This document shows positions 36,201 to 45,839 of a DNA stretch of 64,000 nt, piece after piece. The notes under the pieces are model-generated. The model searched no databases. It had not been told where the DNA came from and was given only the letters and a program-made list of their open reading frames with translations. Numbering within the stretch: the stretch's first letter is position 1; each line of letters begins with the position of its first letter. Source of the DNA: Alopecurus myosuroides (taxonomy: Eukaryota > Streptophyta > Magnoliopsida > Poales > Poaceae); NCBI GenBank assembly GCA_028641055.1, contig CM054060.1, positions 293,246,660-293,310,659 of the forward strand. Reading direction: 5' to 3'. A program made the translations under genes and the position numbers.

Positions 36201-36824
36201 GTTTTTCACGGGATAGTGCCGGGTCACTCGGCATGCCCTGAAGGAAAGGTGGCACTGGAAGTAGCTTTTGGAGAGTCAAAGGACAACTACCGAGTCGAGT
36301 GGCTTACCTTCGAGGTAGTAAAGTTGCGCAGTCCTTATCATGCATTGTTTGGAAGGCCGGCTTATGCCAAGTTCATGGCGAGACCGTGCTATGTGTACCT
36401 ACAGCTGAAAATCCCGGGTCCCAAGAAGACCATTACAATACACGGAAATCGAGATATAGCAGCTGAATGTGATGAGGGAGACGCGGCAATGGCCGAGCAA
36501 GCCTGCAGGAAGGAAGAGCTCAAACATTACCGTTCTCAGGTAGACCTAGAAGAGAGGACAACGTCAAAAAAGCCAACTCCTGAGGGGGACAAAGCAAAAG
36601 TTAGGGCAGAACAAAACCCTAAGATGGTAGGCTTCATCAGGAGCGATACTTTCAAAACTCCTAGCAGGGAAGAAGAAGACGTACCGCCATCCGCAGCTGA
36701 TCACGTTTCAAGGACGATATACCCGGATTGGCTAGCAAATCCGGTACTCATTATGAAAGGGCATAGCAAGTGGAGAATGTGCATTGGCCGTACCAACGCG
36801 AGGCCGACTCTCGAGAATAACTAA
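33189..36824 (+). CDS. gag: Element F Gag-protease polyprotein (RT truncated)
   Basis: This frame of 1211 codons starts with ATG inside the 5' LTR and reads through the primer-binding site (..RQLAPTVG..). The N-terminal part is acidic, then Ala/Gln-rich with a probable coiled coil (around residues 280-325). The retrotransposon gag core (PF03732-type) lies around residues 579-665 (MDPETWLSSYEMAMS; WEELKTAFIKHFHG). A basic/Gly-rich stretch follows (CPKHSRNGKPANHSLEQCAD, about 820). The protease has active-site LMDGGSSINILY (about residue 974) and the flap-region motif YHALFGRPAYAKFM. The last residues, YPDWLANPVLIMKGHSKWRM, are the start of RT, after which the frame runs into unrelated sequence and stops. 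Gag would form particles and the protease would process them. RT, RNaseH and integrase must come from elsewhere. Confidence 0.93.
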   Translation: MSSFELNHLPNTCVDLPQDQLPPVTSAVIIPRQLAPTVGPASKGVYITGEARKSMKNLIVGEIYVNSKGEKMVDDSGWGPESDHLETGSIVTVGSVNVFVGVVCTSSSNCDNIGSDSVSGEDMYVRSEKEESIGTTGQIEREDDTESIRDLSEDRSERENSEEEQYESTPGIMRRVAVYAAPATNLNQENAAAAPAGAAQAAAQQQGAVDPVLVQVDGESASVTSRPADEERHANMFGFQANRTPGAGPSNPRHPALFDNNLILDPTVLATVITPENAAERVRDLDVARRALEQQRRQVEAERQGMVARQRELDDRETRLREETTRMHQRHRTMLPATGGVINPTALVFTPQDQPIPPTNQGTIPRPSTGAHPVNAPAGLPLPQTGATAGNTMPPPPSRFRTPAGHYNNPMDNVYAATLALNQIPVGDSPHAEGTRRAIDLLHTAVAQQANYPDHRSGMHGTPYASQQQGNVQASAARRREEQQQMPPPPRIQTVPVVSAAQAVVDSSRARRAGAGSAGHELPVAPHLEAPPAGSRASRVRPPPTTLAGPKCLSDDIRAEPYPEKFKEPGKVVNYEPTMDPETWLSSYEMAMSIRNASENLQAKFMYLMMSEGAAKLWFTNLPEKSIKSWEELKTAFIKHFHGTCRKLFTIDDLERCVQKKGESARSWVRRVMEILHSSTDIQPKDALQAMAKTCKYVPLVQKLTRMKSSRNAAEVTMGELMDACNKHAATDTTEEEVDDKKAKANTSSSGKTGNVSAPNNNGNSQNKRPFEGNSEFVANTEAGSSRPRSEGNFNTGNHNGGHYQGPPRPSNSWDIFRMACPKHSRNGKPANHSLEQCADLQRWKNEEVNRAMRGAGRGGGPGLGGNLGNGPPPAGNPPAGNQGNNQGGAGGFQANPKQLGQYHVHTTGGSNKDKKILKQAVNSVSSAVPRYLRWSEQEVTWSRKDHPDRVDHPGVLALVVAPQVNGYELKKVLMDGGSSINILYWETFLRMGLKESQLQKSTTVFHGIVPGHSACPEGKVALEVAFGESKDNYRVEWLTFEVVKLRSPYHALFGRPAYAKFMARPCYVYLQLKIPGPKKTITIHGNRDIAAECDEGDAAMAEQACRKEELKHYRSQVDLEERTTSKKPTPEGDKAKVRAEQNPKMVGFIRSDTFKTPSREEEDVPPSAADHVSRTIYPDWLANPVLIMKGHSKWRMCIGRTNARPTLENN
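33287..33306 (+). other. Element F primer-binding site
   Basis: gTTGGCGCCCACCGTGGGGC begins right after the LTR end CACGACA. It is also coding, being in frame with gag. Confidence 0.85.
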
Positions 36825-37870
36825 AGCAGTGTAATGGGCGGCAGGTTTCATACGCACTCTTTTCCTATCCAGGGTACCTAAGGGGACTGGAAGGTTTTTA
36901 ATGAGGCGGCCTGCTGATTCAAAAAAGAAATTTTTATCAATAAAAGAAGATGGTCTCGAGTCGTATCATGGTCTTTGCTTCAGTTACAAGTAAGTAATGC
37001 TTGTTATTATCAATACGTCAATATCATCAAAATACGTCACGTGCATATAGGTCTTCGGGGATTGGTGTGCTTAAATAAGTAATCACAAACCCGGAGACCC
37101 GGCCTCGATGCCTATGAGTTATGAGGGCCGATTACTCGAAAAAACGGGTACGGCTGCAATCTTATAACCGGACAAAGGAGCCAAATTTCTTGATTATTCT
37201 TACTTAAGCTCGATGTGACTCGCGCTAAAGTGGCATGATCTGTTCACTTACGATTACAATCAAACTATGCAGCCCAATGGGACTTGCTTGACCCTGTTTT
37301 TCGTATAGATGTAACAGCATGGTATCCACGCGAAAGCCGGCTTACAGTACAAGATAATCAAAAGGGTCATCTAAACCACAAGTCCATGCAGAGTATAAGG
37401 CTCAAATAGCCGGAAACTCAACAAGTATTAAGCATGACTTCAGTATTTATGTGAATAGCTATCGGTTTCCAGCCTGGTAAAGAGCAGTTTGTCATCTGAG
37501 AAAGGCCACGCCCCCCTAGCTCGTACTTTGGGTCATGGGGACTGGGGACTTCGAGACAGAAACAAACTGCTTAACTACTACAGCTCGTAAACCTTAGTTT
37601 CCGAGCCTTGGGGACTTAAAGAAAAGTCCGTCTATCAAAACCTATGATACTCGGTTAGCCGAGTCTCAAAAGGGAATCAAAAGCAAGAATTCAAAGTATC
37701 GAGAATAAGCTTACATTTAACACAAGGATCGAGATTATCAAAAGCCGGGAGAGGCAAGGAGTTATCACAAGTTAAACAAGCGCAAAGTCATAACATCAGT
37801 ATCAATGTTGCACAGGCGCATCGCTAAACATCATATCAGTCTCGAGAAACGCAAAACACTAGGTATCATC
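36825..37870 (+). mobile_element. Element F spacer between gag-protease and antisense gene ends
   Basis: No coding similarity. This is where RT, RNaseH and integrase would have been; the deletion point lies just before the gag-protease stop. The segment contains polypurine-like motifs (atggggactggggact at 37535, cttggggactt at 37607) that imitate the true tract at 41967. It also serves as the 3' flank of the minus-strand gene that ends at 37871. Confidence 0.7.
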
Positions 37871-40800
37871 CTACTCGGCATCCCGGGGGTGATTCTCCGG
37901 GTCTTCGTCTTGGACTTGCTCCTTGGCTTTGCCAGCAGTTTTACTCGGACTCTTCACGTCAGGACGGACAGGCGGAGGAACGGCTGGTGTTGAGGTAGAC
38001 GGCTTTACGCCTAGTTCGGCCTCTCTCTTCGCAGCCTCTTCTTTCCTCCTGGCCAGGTCAGTCGACCACTTTTCCAGCATATCAAAAGGAGGGGGTGCCT
38101 CCACCAGAATAACCTTGCCCTCAGAGTCATATGAGCTCATAATTGTGTTTAGATCCATTTTATCTGCCAAAGTTGTGGCCGAGTGACGTACCGAAGATTG
38201 TATAGCTTTGAAGTCCTGGGGTTTAAACTTAGACCCGTCAGCCTTGAATTCCGGGAACCCGGATACTACCTTGGCCGGGTCAAGCTTAGGAAAATAAGCC
38301 TTCGCTAGCGTCAAAGCCCGGGTCATCCCAATCCGGCAAGACGAACGCTTCAATATTTCAATCCATCCAGGCGCTGTGGACAAGGCCTGCATGAGATTTT
38401 CTTCGCCCGGGTATACCTCCGAAGGCCACTTTATAGCATCCAGCAAAAGTTTCGTGCCGGCAAAAAATGTCCGGAGCACAGTCTTCAGAGTTTTAGCCTG
38501 AGTAACGGTGTTCTCCTCCGGAGCAGCAAGGTTAGCACCTGCAATCGAAACACACAAAAGCATATCAGTAATATTGGTTATTACAGCGGCAAGATAGAGA
38601 TACGCAAGTTAATCGCAAATAGCAAACTTACTTAGCAAGATACGGTAAGTGTCCGTAATCTGAGTCGACAGGTTATTCAGCGAGGATTGGGCAGCATTGT
38701 ATTTGTTCTTGTATTTGGAGACATCTTTTTTCAAAGTCTTTATCTCCGCTTCAAGGGTTTCCCTGCGCTTTGTTTCCGCAAGCAAGAGCTGCTCAGTTTT
38801 AAGTAGTGTTTCATCCGACTGAGTTATCTCCGCCTGCAAAGAATGAGTGCAACTGTAAGCCGGATATCGCGAGAATATTTCCTTCTGAGAAAATGATTAC
38901 AGAAGATTATTATGCGAAGTACCGAGAATAATTACAGAAAATTATGCTCGGAACTTGGGGACTGGATGTATAGTAAGAAGTGTCAAATAACATTACCTGA
39001 TGTGCTGCAGCCATACGCTCTAGGACATTTCCTTCCGAAGCTTTCATGGCGAGAAGAGCGCTCATTAGCTGGTTAAAATCAGCGTTATCCGAGTTAGATG
39101 ACTCGGGTACCTGGAAAGTGGGAAAAGGAGCTTTTCTTGTAACAGGAGGTGGCACCCGGGTCATCCGAATGTCGGAGTCTGGTCCCCCTCCCGCGCTCGA
39201 AGCTGCTCCCTTCTCCTTCTCGCCTGCGTGCGAAGCGATTGGATACCCGGCGTCATGCCTAGCTGGCTCCGGTGGCGACGCTTGCTCGTCGCCAGCCGTG
39301 GTGAAGGCATCATCAGCCGGCTCGTTCTCGACCCGGACCTTAGCCTCGGTGTCCTCCTGGTCGCTACTAACAACCGTGGCTCTGAAGAAGGTGCGAAGGC
39401 ACAATTAATCTTTGGTTATGAAAAAAGGCGATAAAAGCTCGGTATAATATCAGGAAAAGGCGCTTACCCGGTATTCACCGGGAAGTCCGAAGGAAAGCCG
39501 CTGCTAGATCCGGAAGATACTGGAAAATGCCAAGCAAGGTTTGAGATTATGTTGCGAAGGAATGTCCGGAAAGGGTTTTTATTTACGATATAAATACCAG
39601 AGTGTCGAGCCGGGGGCGATGAAGCGCCCGGGTTAAGGCCCTTGTTGCCTGGATGGTTCCGGGTTACTCGGCGCCTAGTCGCGGGTGGCTCCTTCATTTA
39701 TGATCAAAAGGGGTGAAGGTGGGGTTAGCCCCGAAATGACGTTATGGGAACAAAAATTAAAGTGCAAGGGAATGAAATAAAAACCTGGAGGGCGATCCTC
39801 TGGGATTTCCTTTTGGATCCAGCTTTGGTGGCCGGCTCCGGCTCGTCCTCCTCGCTGGCGGACCCTTCCCAGCCATCTGTCTCTTCTTCCTCGTCTTGGT
39901 CCTCTCGTTCTGAAAGGTATTGAAGATATAACATAAGGAAAAAGAGGAGACAGGATATAATGTGTGCAAGGGGGTTAAGTATGCACCTTCGTCCGAATTA
40001 ACGGCGTCATCTTCATCCTCCGCGTCTCCAGAATTGGGAGGGGTATCGACTGTCCAAAAGTCATTATCGGCCTGAGGTGAAGATGCCAGGGTGATGGTTA
40101 ATATTGAGTCATGAAAAGCGGATAAAGGTAAGCTTGTTAAAATCCAAAATCAAGAGGTAGAAAGCTTACAGCGGGGGCGGGGTTCTCGAGTGTAAACGGT
40201 TCTAACCCGGCTATGTTCCGGATTACCTCGAGCTTCTCTGTTAAAAAACCCTTGATCGTCTTGTTCATGTCATTAGGGGCAAAGGTGCTGGTAGAGTATC
40301 GGATCGGGTCCGTGGTTTGACCCGAATATTCACACATCAGCTTCTCACGAATGGAGTTTGGCTGGATGCGGAAGTTAACCCAGGTCTTCACCAAGTTTAG
40401 CCCGATGAGGCCTCGGGCTGATAAGATGGAGATCTTAGCCAACGAAGGCAGGATCGCCTCTCTGTCCGAGTCAGATGCGAAGGCATTGAAAGATTCGGAA
40501 ATGTCAAGCTGACCCTCCGAGTAACCCGGCAACTTCTTCTCGCCGGGTGGGGAGGTGTCCTGGCAGTAGAAGTATGAGAGCTGCCAGTGCTTTACATGAG
40601 AATTGAGAGTGAGGGGAGGCATCAAGGAATTCTTGCGGCGCTGGATAGAAACCCCGCCGCAAGTAAGGAGTGCGCCGTCGCCGCTTTCGCGGCACGGCTT
40701 GCACTGAAAGAGTTCAACAAAGAGAGCCAGACTTGGCGGAGTGCACAAGTAAGACTCGGAAAGAACGATAAAGTGGGTGATGTTCAGAACGGAGTTTGGG

Positions 40801-41099
40801 CCTATATCGAAAATACGGAGGTTGTAGTGATCTAGGACGTCACGAAAGAAAGGGTGACCCGGGGGCCTGAAGCCTCGGGTCACGTGTTCGACGAAACATA
40901 TTACCTCATCCGTTGCTGGAGAAGGCCGGGTTTCGTTCCCTGGTACTCTCCAGTGGATAGATTCCTGGGGAGGAAGGATTCCAAGCTCGACCAACTCCTC
41001 CAGCTTGGCCTTGGTAACGGAAGATCTCCCCCAATTGGCTGAAATGGAGTTAGTGGATTTAGTTTTAGCCGGCTGTTTTCCCTGCCTCTTGGGTGCCAT
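37871..41099 (-). CDS. Element F antisense gene: 8-exon, ~846-residue protein with gypsy-type transposon domain
   Basis: Exons on the minus strand: 41099-40170, 40071-39987, 39909-39785, 39691-39598, 39519-39468, 39381-38997, 38833-38632, 38538-37871. All seven introns have GT...AG ends, and lengths sum to 2541 nt with phases agreeing at every junction (0,1,0,1,2,0,1). The start is MAPKRQGKQPAK. Residues about 69-135 match the PF04195 'putative gypsy type transposon' domain (GFRPPGHPFFRDVLDHYNL; PNSVLNITHFIVLSESYL). Exons 2-3 are strongly acidic, exons 4-6 Ser/Pro/Ala-rich, and exon 7 (about residues 558-624) is a heptad-like coiled coil. Exon 8 ends in a Lys/Pro-rich tail. No catalytic motif is recognised, so function is unknown; despite the Pfam name there is no evidence for transposase activity. 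Because its introns are antisense to the genomic RNA they would survive retrotransposition. Exon borders are my prediction; exon 4's acceptor is the weakest. Confidence 0.8.
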
Positions 41100-41978
41100 G
41101 GGGTTGACCTGTTAAAACATCAAAGGGAAGGAGGTGAGAAGCGAAAACTCGGAAATTAATGAATAGTCAGTTACCGGTAACTTAAAAATAATCCGGGTAT
41201 TGCCTTGCCGGATCAAGTGTGATCTGTCCGGGTATCACATGTTGTTACGGAAGTTGTGAAGTTTTTCCGTAAAGTAAGTGTCGGGGGAAGGTAGAAGGAT
41301 ACCCTTATGTCTATTATCAGCAAGTGAGCCGGAGAAGTGAGATTTTCCGGATGATAAGGACAAGGGCGGAAATTTTTGGTGGCCCGGGCCCAGATGGGAA
41401 ATCCAATTTCTGTATTTAAGGCCAATCTAATGATACTTAGTGGTAGGGGAGTAAGATAAGCTGCGCATCCTATCTATGGGAGTGGTTATGGTAAACACTA
41501 GTAAGTTAATTCGGCAGGGCCCGAGAAATGGCATGCGACTCGATTCAGATCTGATCTAAGGAAAAGCTAAGAGATTGCAAGGTTGGGCTGGAGGATATCA
41601 AGCGCTTACCGGAGGAGGTTGAAGTAGGGATGTGCGGAGTAATGGTTGGCTATTTTGAAATTTGAAAGACGCGCCTTATGCATAGATCGATATAATCCAG
41701 AGTAAAAGGAAGGGGAAATTTCTTTCCTAGTATCAGCGACAGTTATCGAGGAAGATGTGAAATCATCGAGTTTCCTATTAAGACTCAGGTCTGGAAGATT
41801 GAGGGAGAGCCTTTGAGGGGAAGCCGGGTTGCTACCTGATCCCCTTGGTGCTAATCCCAGCCGTTTGTCAGCATATTGTATCTTGATCTTTATGTGTTCT
41901 TGTATCCAATATTTCTGCAGGGAATAGCCAGCACTTCGAAGAGTAAATCTTGGAAGCCCAGGCTATTCTGGGGACTAC
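41100..41978 (-). promoter_or_regulatory. Element F region upstream of the antisense gene
   Basis: No coding similarity. Read on the minus strand it contains gattggcc followed by a TATA-like ttaaataca (41419-41411), about 310 bp before the ATG at 41099. A promoter here is plausible but unproven. The right end holds the F polypurine tract. Confidence 0.4.
41967..41978 (+). other. Element F polypurine tract
   Basis: tctggggactac abuts the TGATGGGGG start of the 3' LTR. Confidence 0.85.
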
Positions 41979-42432
41979 TGATGGGGGATAGTAACCCGGT
42001 AGGCCCACTTCAAGATATAATCCGGCCCGAGGTGTGCTGAGCGATACCCGGCTAGGGGTAAAGAGATTACCGGAAGGCCCAAAGGCTTGTGAGATTCGTA
42101 ACCCGGATTGTGGGCTGCGATAAGGAAAGTTAGGGTTTGTATGTGGAGTTCGAGTAGGACTCAAGATGTGCCTTGAAGGGCAAGTTAGGGGTGTACGGGT
42201 GCTTTATAAACCGGCCCCTAGGTTTAGTTTGCCAGAGATTCAAGTCATAGTTGTAACACCTGTTATCGAGTATCCAGCATAATTCATATTGAGATCCGGC
42301 GAGTTATTTTCCGGTTCTTAGATCGCTTTTCGCCATGTCTTCCTTCGAGCTAAACCATCTCCCGAATACCTGTGTCGACTTGCCCCAAGATCAGTTACCC
42401 CCGGTAACATCTGCCGTGATTATCCCACGACA
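41979..42432 (+). repeat. Element F 3' LTR (454 bp)
   Basis: Identical by eye to 32832-33286 except for one fewer G in the opening G run. It ends CCCACGACA followed by the GCGCC target duplication. The LTR-encoded start of gag is repeated here and would run on into element E sequence, so that copy is not functional. Confidence 0.95.
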
Positions 42433-43757
42433 GCGCCCCCCTCAATTTGATTTGATTCGCATCTCGTCCAAATCGCCTCATTTAGTTCGTGTTTTCCATT
42501 TGCCGCATGCATGTTTTTGCGAGCCCAGCGCAGGGTGGAACTTTTGTAGTCGGCATATAGGGGGACACGGTCTTAGAGTGCTATGAGGGTCCCTTTTCTT
42601 CGGGGCTCGATTAGCCGTGCGCCCAAGGTGCTTTGGGCTTGATGCGAAGAAGAGTTGAGTTGTGTAGAGTGCCCCGCTTGGTGGGAGGCATCCCATCTGG
42701 CGGGTTATTCTTGCGTGTACGACCAAATTGGTGCACCCCTGCAGGGTAAATCTTCTCGAGAAGCCGTGTTTTCCGCGGTTATGGACTACTTGGTGAAAGT
42801 ACTGGCTAACAAGTACTCAGGACCACTTAAACCTAATGATTAACAACCTTACACCCAATGATTAACAACTTGACTAGTAATAGGCTTATTGACACAATAA
42901 TTTGAACCATCATTAATCCAACTGTGTGAGTTATCCTCGGATTGCTTCTTTGGATAAGGGGCGAGATCCAGGATGGGTTTGTTTGGAGTTAGTTGATAGG
43001 TTGGTTACTATACGCGATCTTATCTCCTTTCTGTTAGCCGGAAGTGGTAGTAACTCTGTAGTTGGTTAGAGCAGCCAGTTGCAGCATCTTTTATATCCCC
43101 TTTCCTCCGTTGAACCCAAAGCATCTGTGCTTGGTGTTGACGGGTTACACTTTGGTGAACTGTGAGTCTTGCTTGCCAGTACGTTTATGTACTGACCCCT
43201 TTGGGGCTTTGGTTTCCGCAGACCTACGTTTTCCGAGGATCTACATGGTGGCTACTACGTGGAGTATGACGAGACTGCTGACGAGTAGATAGCGGACCCG
43301 GGCAGGATCCGAGACTTCGTGGATGGGCTCCGTCTGTTTGTTTCCGGCCTCTTAGGCCTATCTAGTTCTTGTCTGTACTCAGACATGTTGAATGCTTCTG
43401 CTGTGATGTAATGATGAATTGTTGGGACATGTGTCCTCTGGATGATTGTATTTGCTATCTTTGCTCTAATGAGAGCCATTTGCAACTTATTTCGATCTTT
43501 TGTGTCGTAGAGATCTGTTGTGATATCACTTGTTCAAACGCCATTGACGTACCATGTGTGTATGGTTGAAGTACGTCAATGGAAGTGTCCTGATTTCTAT
43601 GGGATAGTTTACATCAACGGTGGATAGTAGAGTTTGGTTGTCGCACATAAGTGCTGGCCTACTCGTAAGAGGATGCGGGAGCAGATAAGCCCCGTAATCC
43701 AAGCATCTACTATTCAGTTCGGCCCGATGAGTATCCCCTAGAAGTCCGGGTGCGACA
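42433..43757 (+). repeat. Element E 3' LTR, second part
   Basis: It begins with the GCGCC duplication and resumes the E LTR at the position equivalent to 24727. It ends GTGCGACA, followed by the ATGTC target duplication (43758-43762). Confidence 0.95.
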
Positions 43758-43762
43758 ATGTC

Positions 43763-45629
43763 TCAGATATTTTGGCGAGTAACGTTGAAGCTCCTCCCAA
43801 AACCAGCGTCGCGGAGGCTGATTCGAGCTCCGAGCGGGACGACGTGGAGGAGGAGGAAGATTCGGATGGCGATCAGCTTCGTCAGCGCAAGCGCCGCAAG
43901 CAGGAGCAGGAGAAGGAGGAGGAGGAGGTCACCTCTAAGGACAACTCCTTTGGTGATGCTTCCGTCGAGGTAGCTGAGCCTCTTCGGGTGACTCCTCTTA
44001 ACGTTCTTCCTCCTGTGGTTCGTTAGTCGAAGATCTCCACCACCTGGAATCCCGACAACCTCGACGACGATGATGAGGATGAGTAAATGTCGCAGATTCT
44101 ACCTTTTGTCGTTGATTTTCTCCCGTCTTTTCTTTGTCTGATTTTATCTTCTACAGCAGTCATACGACCATCAGCGCGGGCCAGTTCACTTCCTCGATTC
44201 CATCCGTGAAGAGGATGAGGCCGCCGCGGATCCCACTCCCGCTGCAGATCCCACTCAAAGATCTCCGAGCCCAGCAAAGGCGACCGAAGCTCCGGAGTAT
44301 GGGATGCCCAGCTTCGCGGGTGGACGGAGTGTCTGCGAGCCGGGAGGTCTCGGGTAGCTTGGCGGATCCCTTGTCCACTGCTCAGGGCAAGGTAAAACTT
44401 CTTTTATTTTCTAGCGACCTACCTGTTTTTTTTATCGGGTGCACGACAGTGCTCCCGATGAGAGTAGCCCCCGAGTCTATGGTCAATTGCTTGCAGTTGG
44501 CCATGGACTCAAGTTGAAGTTTTATTTTTCCAGTTTGATTTGTGATTTTGTTTTTCATCGGGTGCACGGCAGTGCTCCCGATGGGAGTATCCCCCGAGGC
44601 TATACTTGACTATGTACAGTCGTGTATAGGCTCAAGTGATATCTCTCTATTTTTTACTCGGAGTTTTTGTAGGCCCTTCTTGACTCCCACGCTGCTTTCA
44701 GGTGCCGAGTTCTTTCGGCTGAAGCGGATTGCGTTTCTCTTCGGGGGGGGGGGGGGGGTCGCGACCAGCTTGTCTAGGACAGCCGCTCCCTTCAAGGTAA
44801 GTTGGCACACACTTTTTTCCTTCACCGTTTCTTCCTGGTTGCAATTGTTGTTCCAACTGCGTCTTTTGAACTGCAGATGAAGTTAACCGCTTGAAGGCTG
44901 AGAAGGCAGAGGCTTTCTCTCAGGTGAAAACCCTTGAGACGAAACTGGATTCCACACGCAAGCGCTCGGCCGACAATTTCACGGAAGCCTAGGGAGCTCT
45001 GAAGTAGCTGGAGGAGGCGAGCATGAAGCACGACAATGATCTTGTCGGCGTCATCCATCCTTTGGCTCAGAAACTTGCTGGTGAGTCGCGCTTTATCTTC
45101 CTTCGACTGTGGCATGTCTTTATTCTTTTCTCATAGTTGTTTTGTCTTTGTCTTAGACACCATTGGAGTTGGGTTGGAGCTGCCCGGACAAATGCGGCTC
45201 GATTCCCTCCTTAACTCGTGTACTCAGCTTCAGGAGCATGCGAACAGGGTCTTCTCCCTCGTCTATGATGCTACCCGAGTGCTGACGCAGTTCCATGAGC
45301 GCCTGCTCGTGGATGTGGTGGTTCCGCCTACTCTAAGTGGTCTCCTGCAAGTTTTCCTAGGCGATGAAGATCTCCTCCATGAGTATTCGCTTGCGCAGAC
45401 CGAGTGTGGGGCCAAGACAGCTATCCAGTTTTCCATGGCGCATGGTGTCTCGGGTGACCTAGAGAAGGTGTACTCGGAGGTTCCACGCGACTCCCTGTGC
45501 AAAAAGGTAACACTCTGTCCTTTTGGCGACCGTGTTGAGGAGCTTGCGAAGATGCTTTCCGGGGTACTCTCCCGCATCGGGCGTAAAGGAAAGCCTGCTG
45601 CGAGTGGAGCTACCTCTGTAGTTCCATAG
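43763..45629 (+). pseudogene. C antisense gene, middle part: acidic and coiled-coil exons (decayed)
   Basis: This is the continuation of the exon broken at 21450 by E. It begins with SDILASNVEAPPKTSVAEAD, then an acidic/basic Glu-Lys-Arg run (DDVEEEEDSDGDQLRQRKRR) to a stop at 44024. Further exon-like pieces follow: a coiled coil at about 44880-45075 (DEVNRLKAEKAEAFSQVKTL) with two internal stops, and 45155-45629, which encodes a Leu-rich stretch (LPGQMRLDSLLNSCTQLQEH) ending RKGKPAASGATSVVP. The domain order mirrors F's antisense gene (acidic, then coiled coil, then a C-terminal part). A 16-G homopolymer at 44743-44758 and a 123-bp tandem duplication (about 44434-44660) lie in intron-like DNA. 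Confidence 0.65.
44434..44660 (+). repeat. 123-bp tandem duplication with polypurine-like core
   Basis: Two copies of the pattern cgggtgcacg(a/g)cagtgctcccgatg(a/g)gagta(g/t)cccccgag are offset by exactly 123 bp (cores at 44464 and 44587). Each continues with a similar palindrome-rich tail (ggtcaattgcttgcagttgg..; cttgactatgtacagtcgtg..). A shortened third copy is at 45756-45777. Confidence 0.7.
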
Positions 45630-45839
45630 AATAATTCTTGTTTCTGTACCTTCATATGTAATGAACCTTGGGATGTATTGCCGTAATTTATTTTGTCCAA
45701 TCGAAATGTTTTCGAAAGTATCAGCGTTCTATATTCGCGCCTTACTTTGTATTCTCCCGATGGGAGTAGCCCCCGAGGACCTGAAAATCTTGGGTGGTAT
45801 ATTCTCGAGTGGGGATTTGTATTGTCTCTAAATCTCTGT

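Larger units (their letters stand above)
32832..42432 (+). mobile_element. Element F: young non-autonomous Tat-like retrotransposon with intact antisense gene
   Basis: This 9601-bp element has TSD GCGCC (32827-32831, 42433-42437). LTRs are 32832-33286 (455 bp) and 41979-42432 (454 bp); the only difference I see is one G in the initial G run, so the insertion is very recent. PBS TTGGCGCCCACCGTGGGGC starts at 33288, one base past the LTR. The polypurine tract tctggggactac (41967-41978) abuts the 3' LTR. The plus strand encodes gag-protease ending in the first residues of RT; RNaseH and integrase are gone. The minus strand encodes a separate multi-exon gene, tail-to-tail with gag-protease. Tat assignment rests on the DGGSS protease, the PBS, the LTR size and the antisense gene shared with C. 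Confidence 0.95.
21451..43757 (+). mobile_element. Element E: Tekay-like chromovirus LTR retrotransposon, gag deleted, interrupted by F
   Basis: TSD is ATGTC (21446-21450 and 43758-43762). The 5' LTR is 21451-26046 (4596 bp). The 3' LTR is 29556-32831 plus 42438-43757, exactly 4596 bp once F and its duplicated GCGCC are removed. Both LTRs begin TGTAACATCCCAAG and end GGGTGCGACA. PBS TGGTATCAGAGC is at 26049-26060 and a G-rich polypurine tract ends at 29555. The internal region is 3509 bp and holds RT, RNaseH, integrase and a chromodomain, but only a scrap of gag and no protease. LTR divergence is about 30 visible differences over 4.6 kb. Confidence 0.95.
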
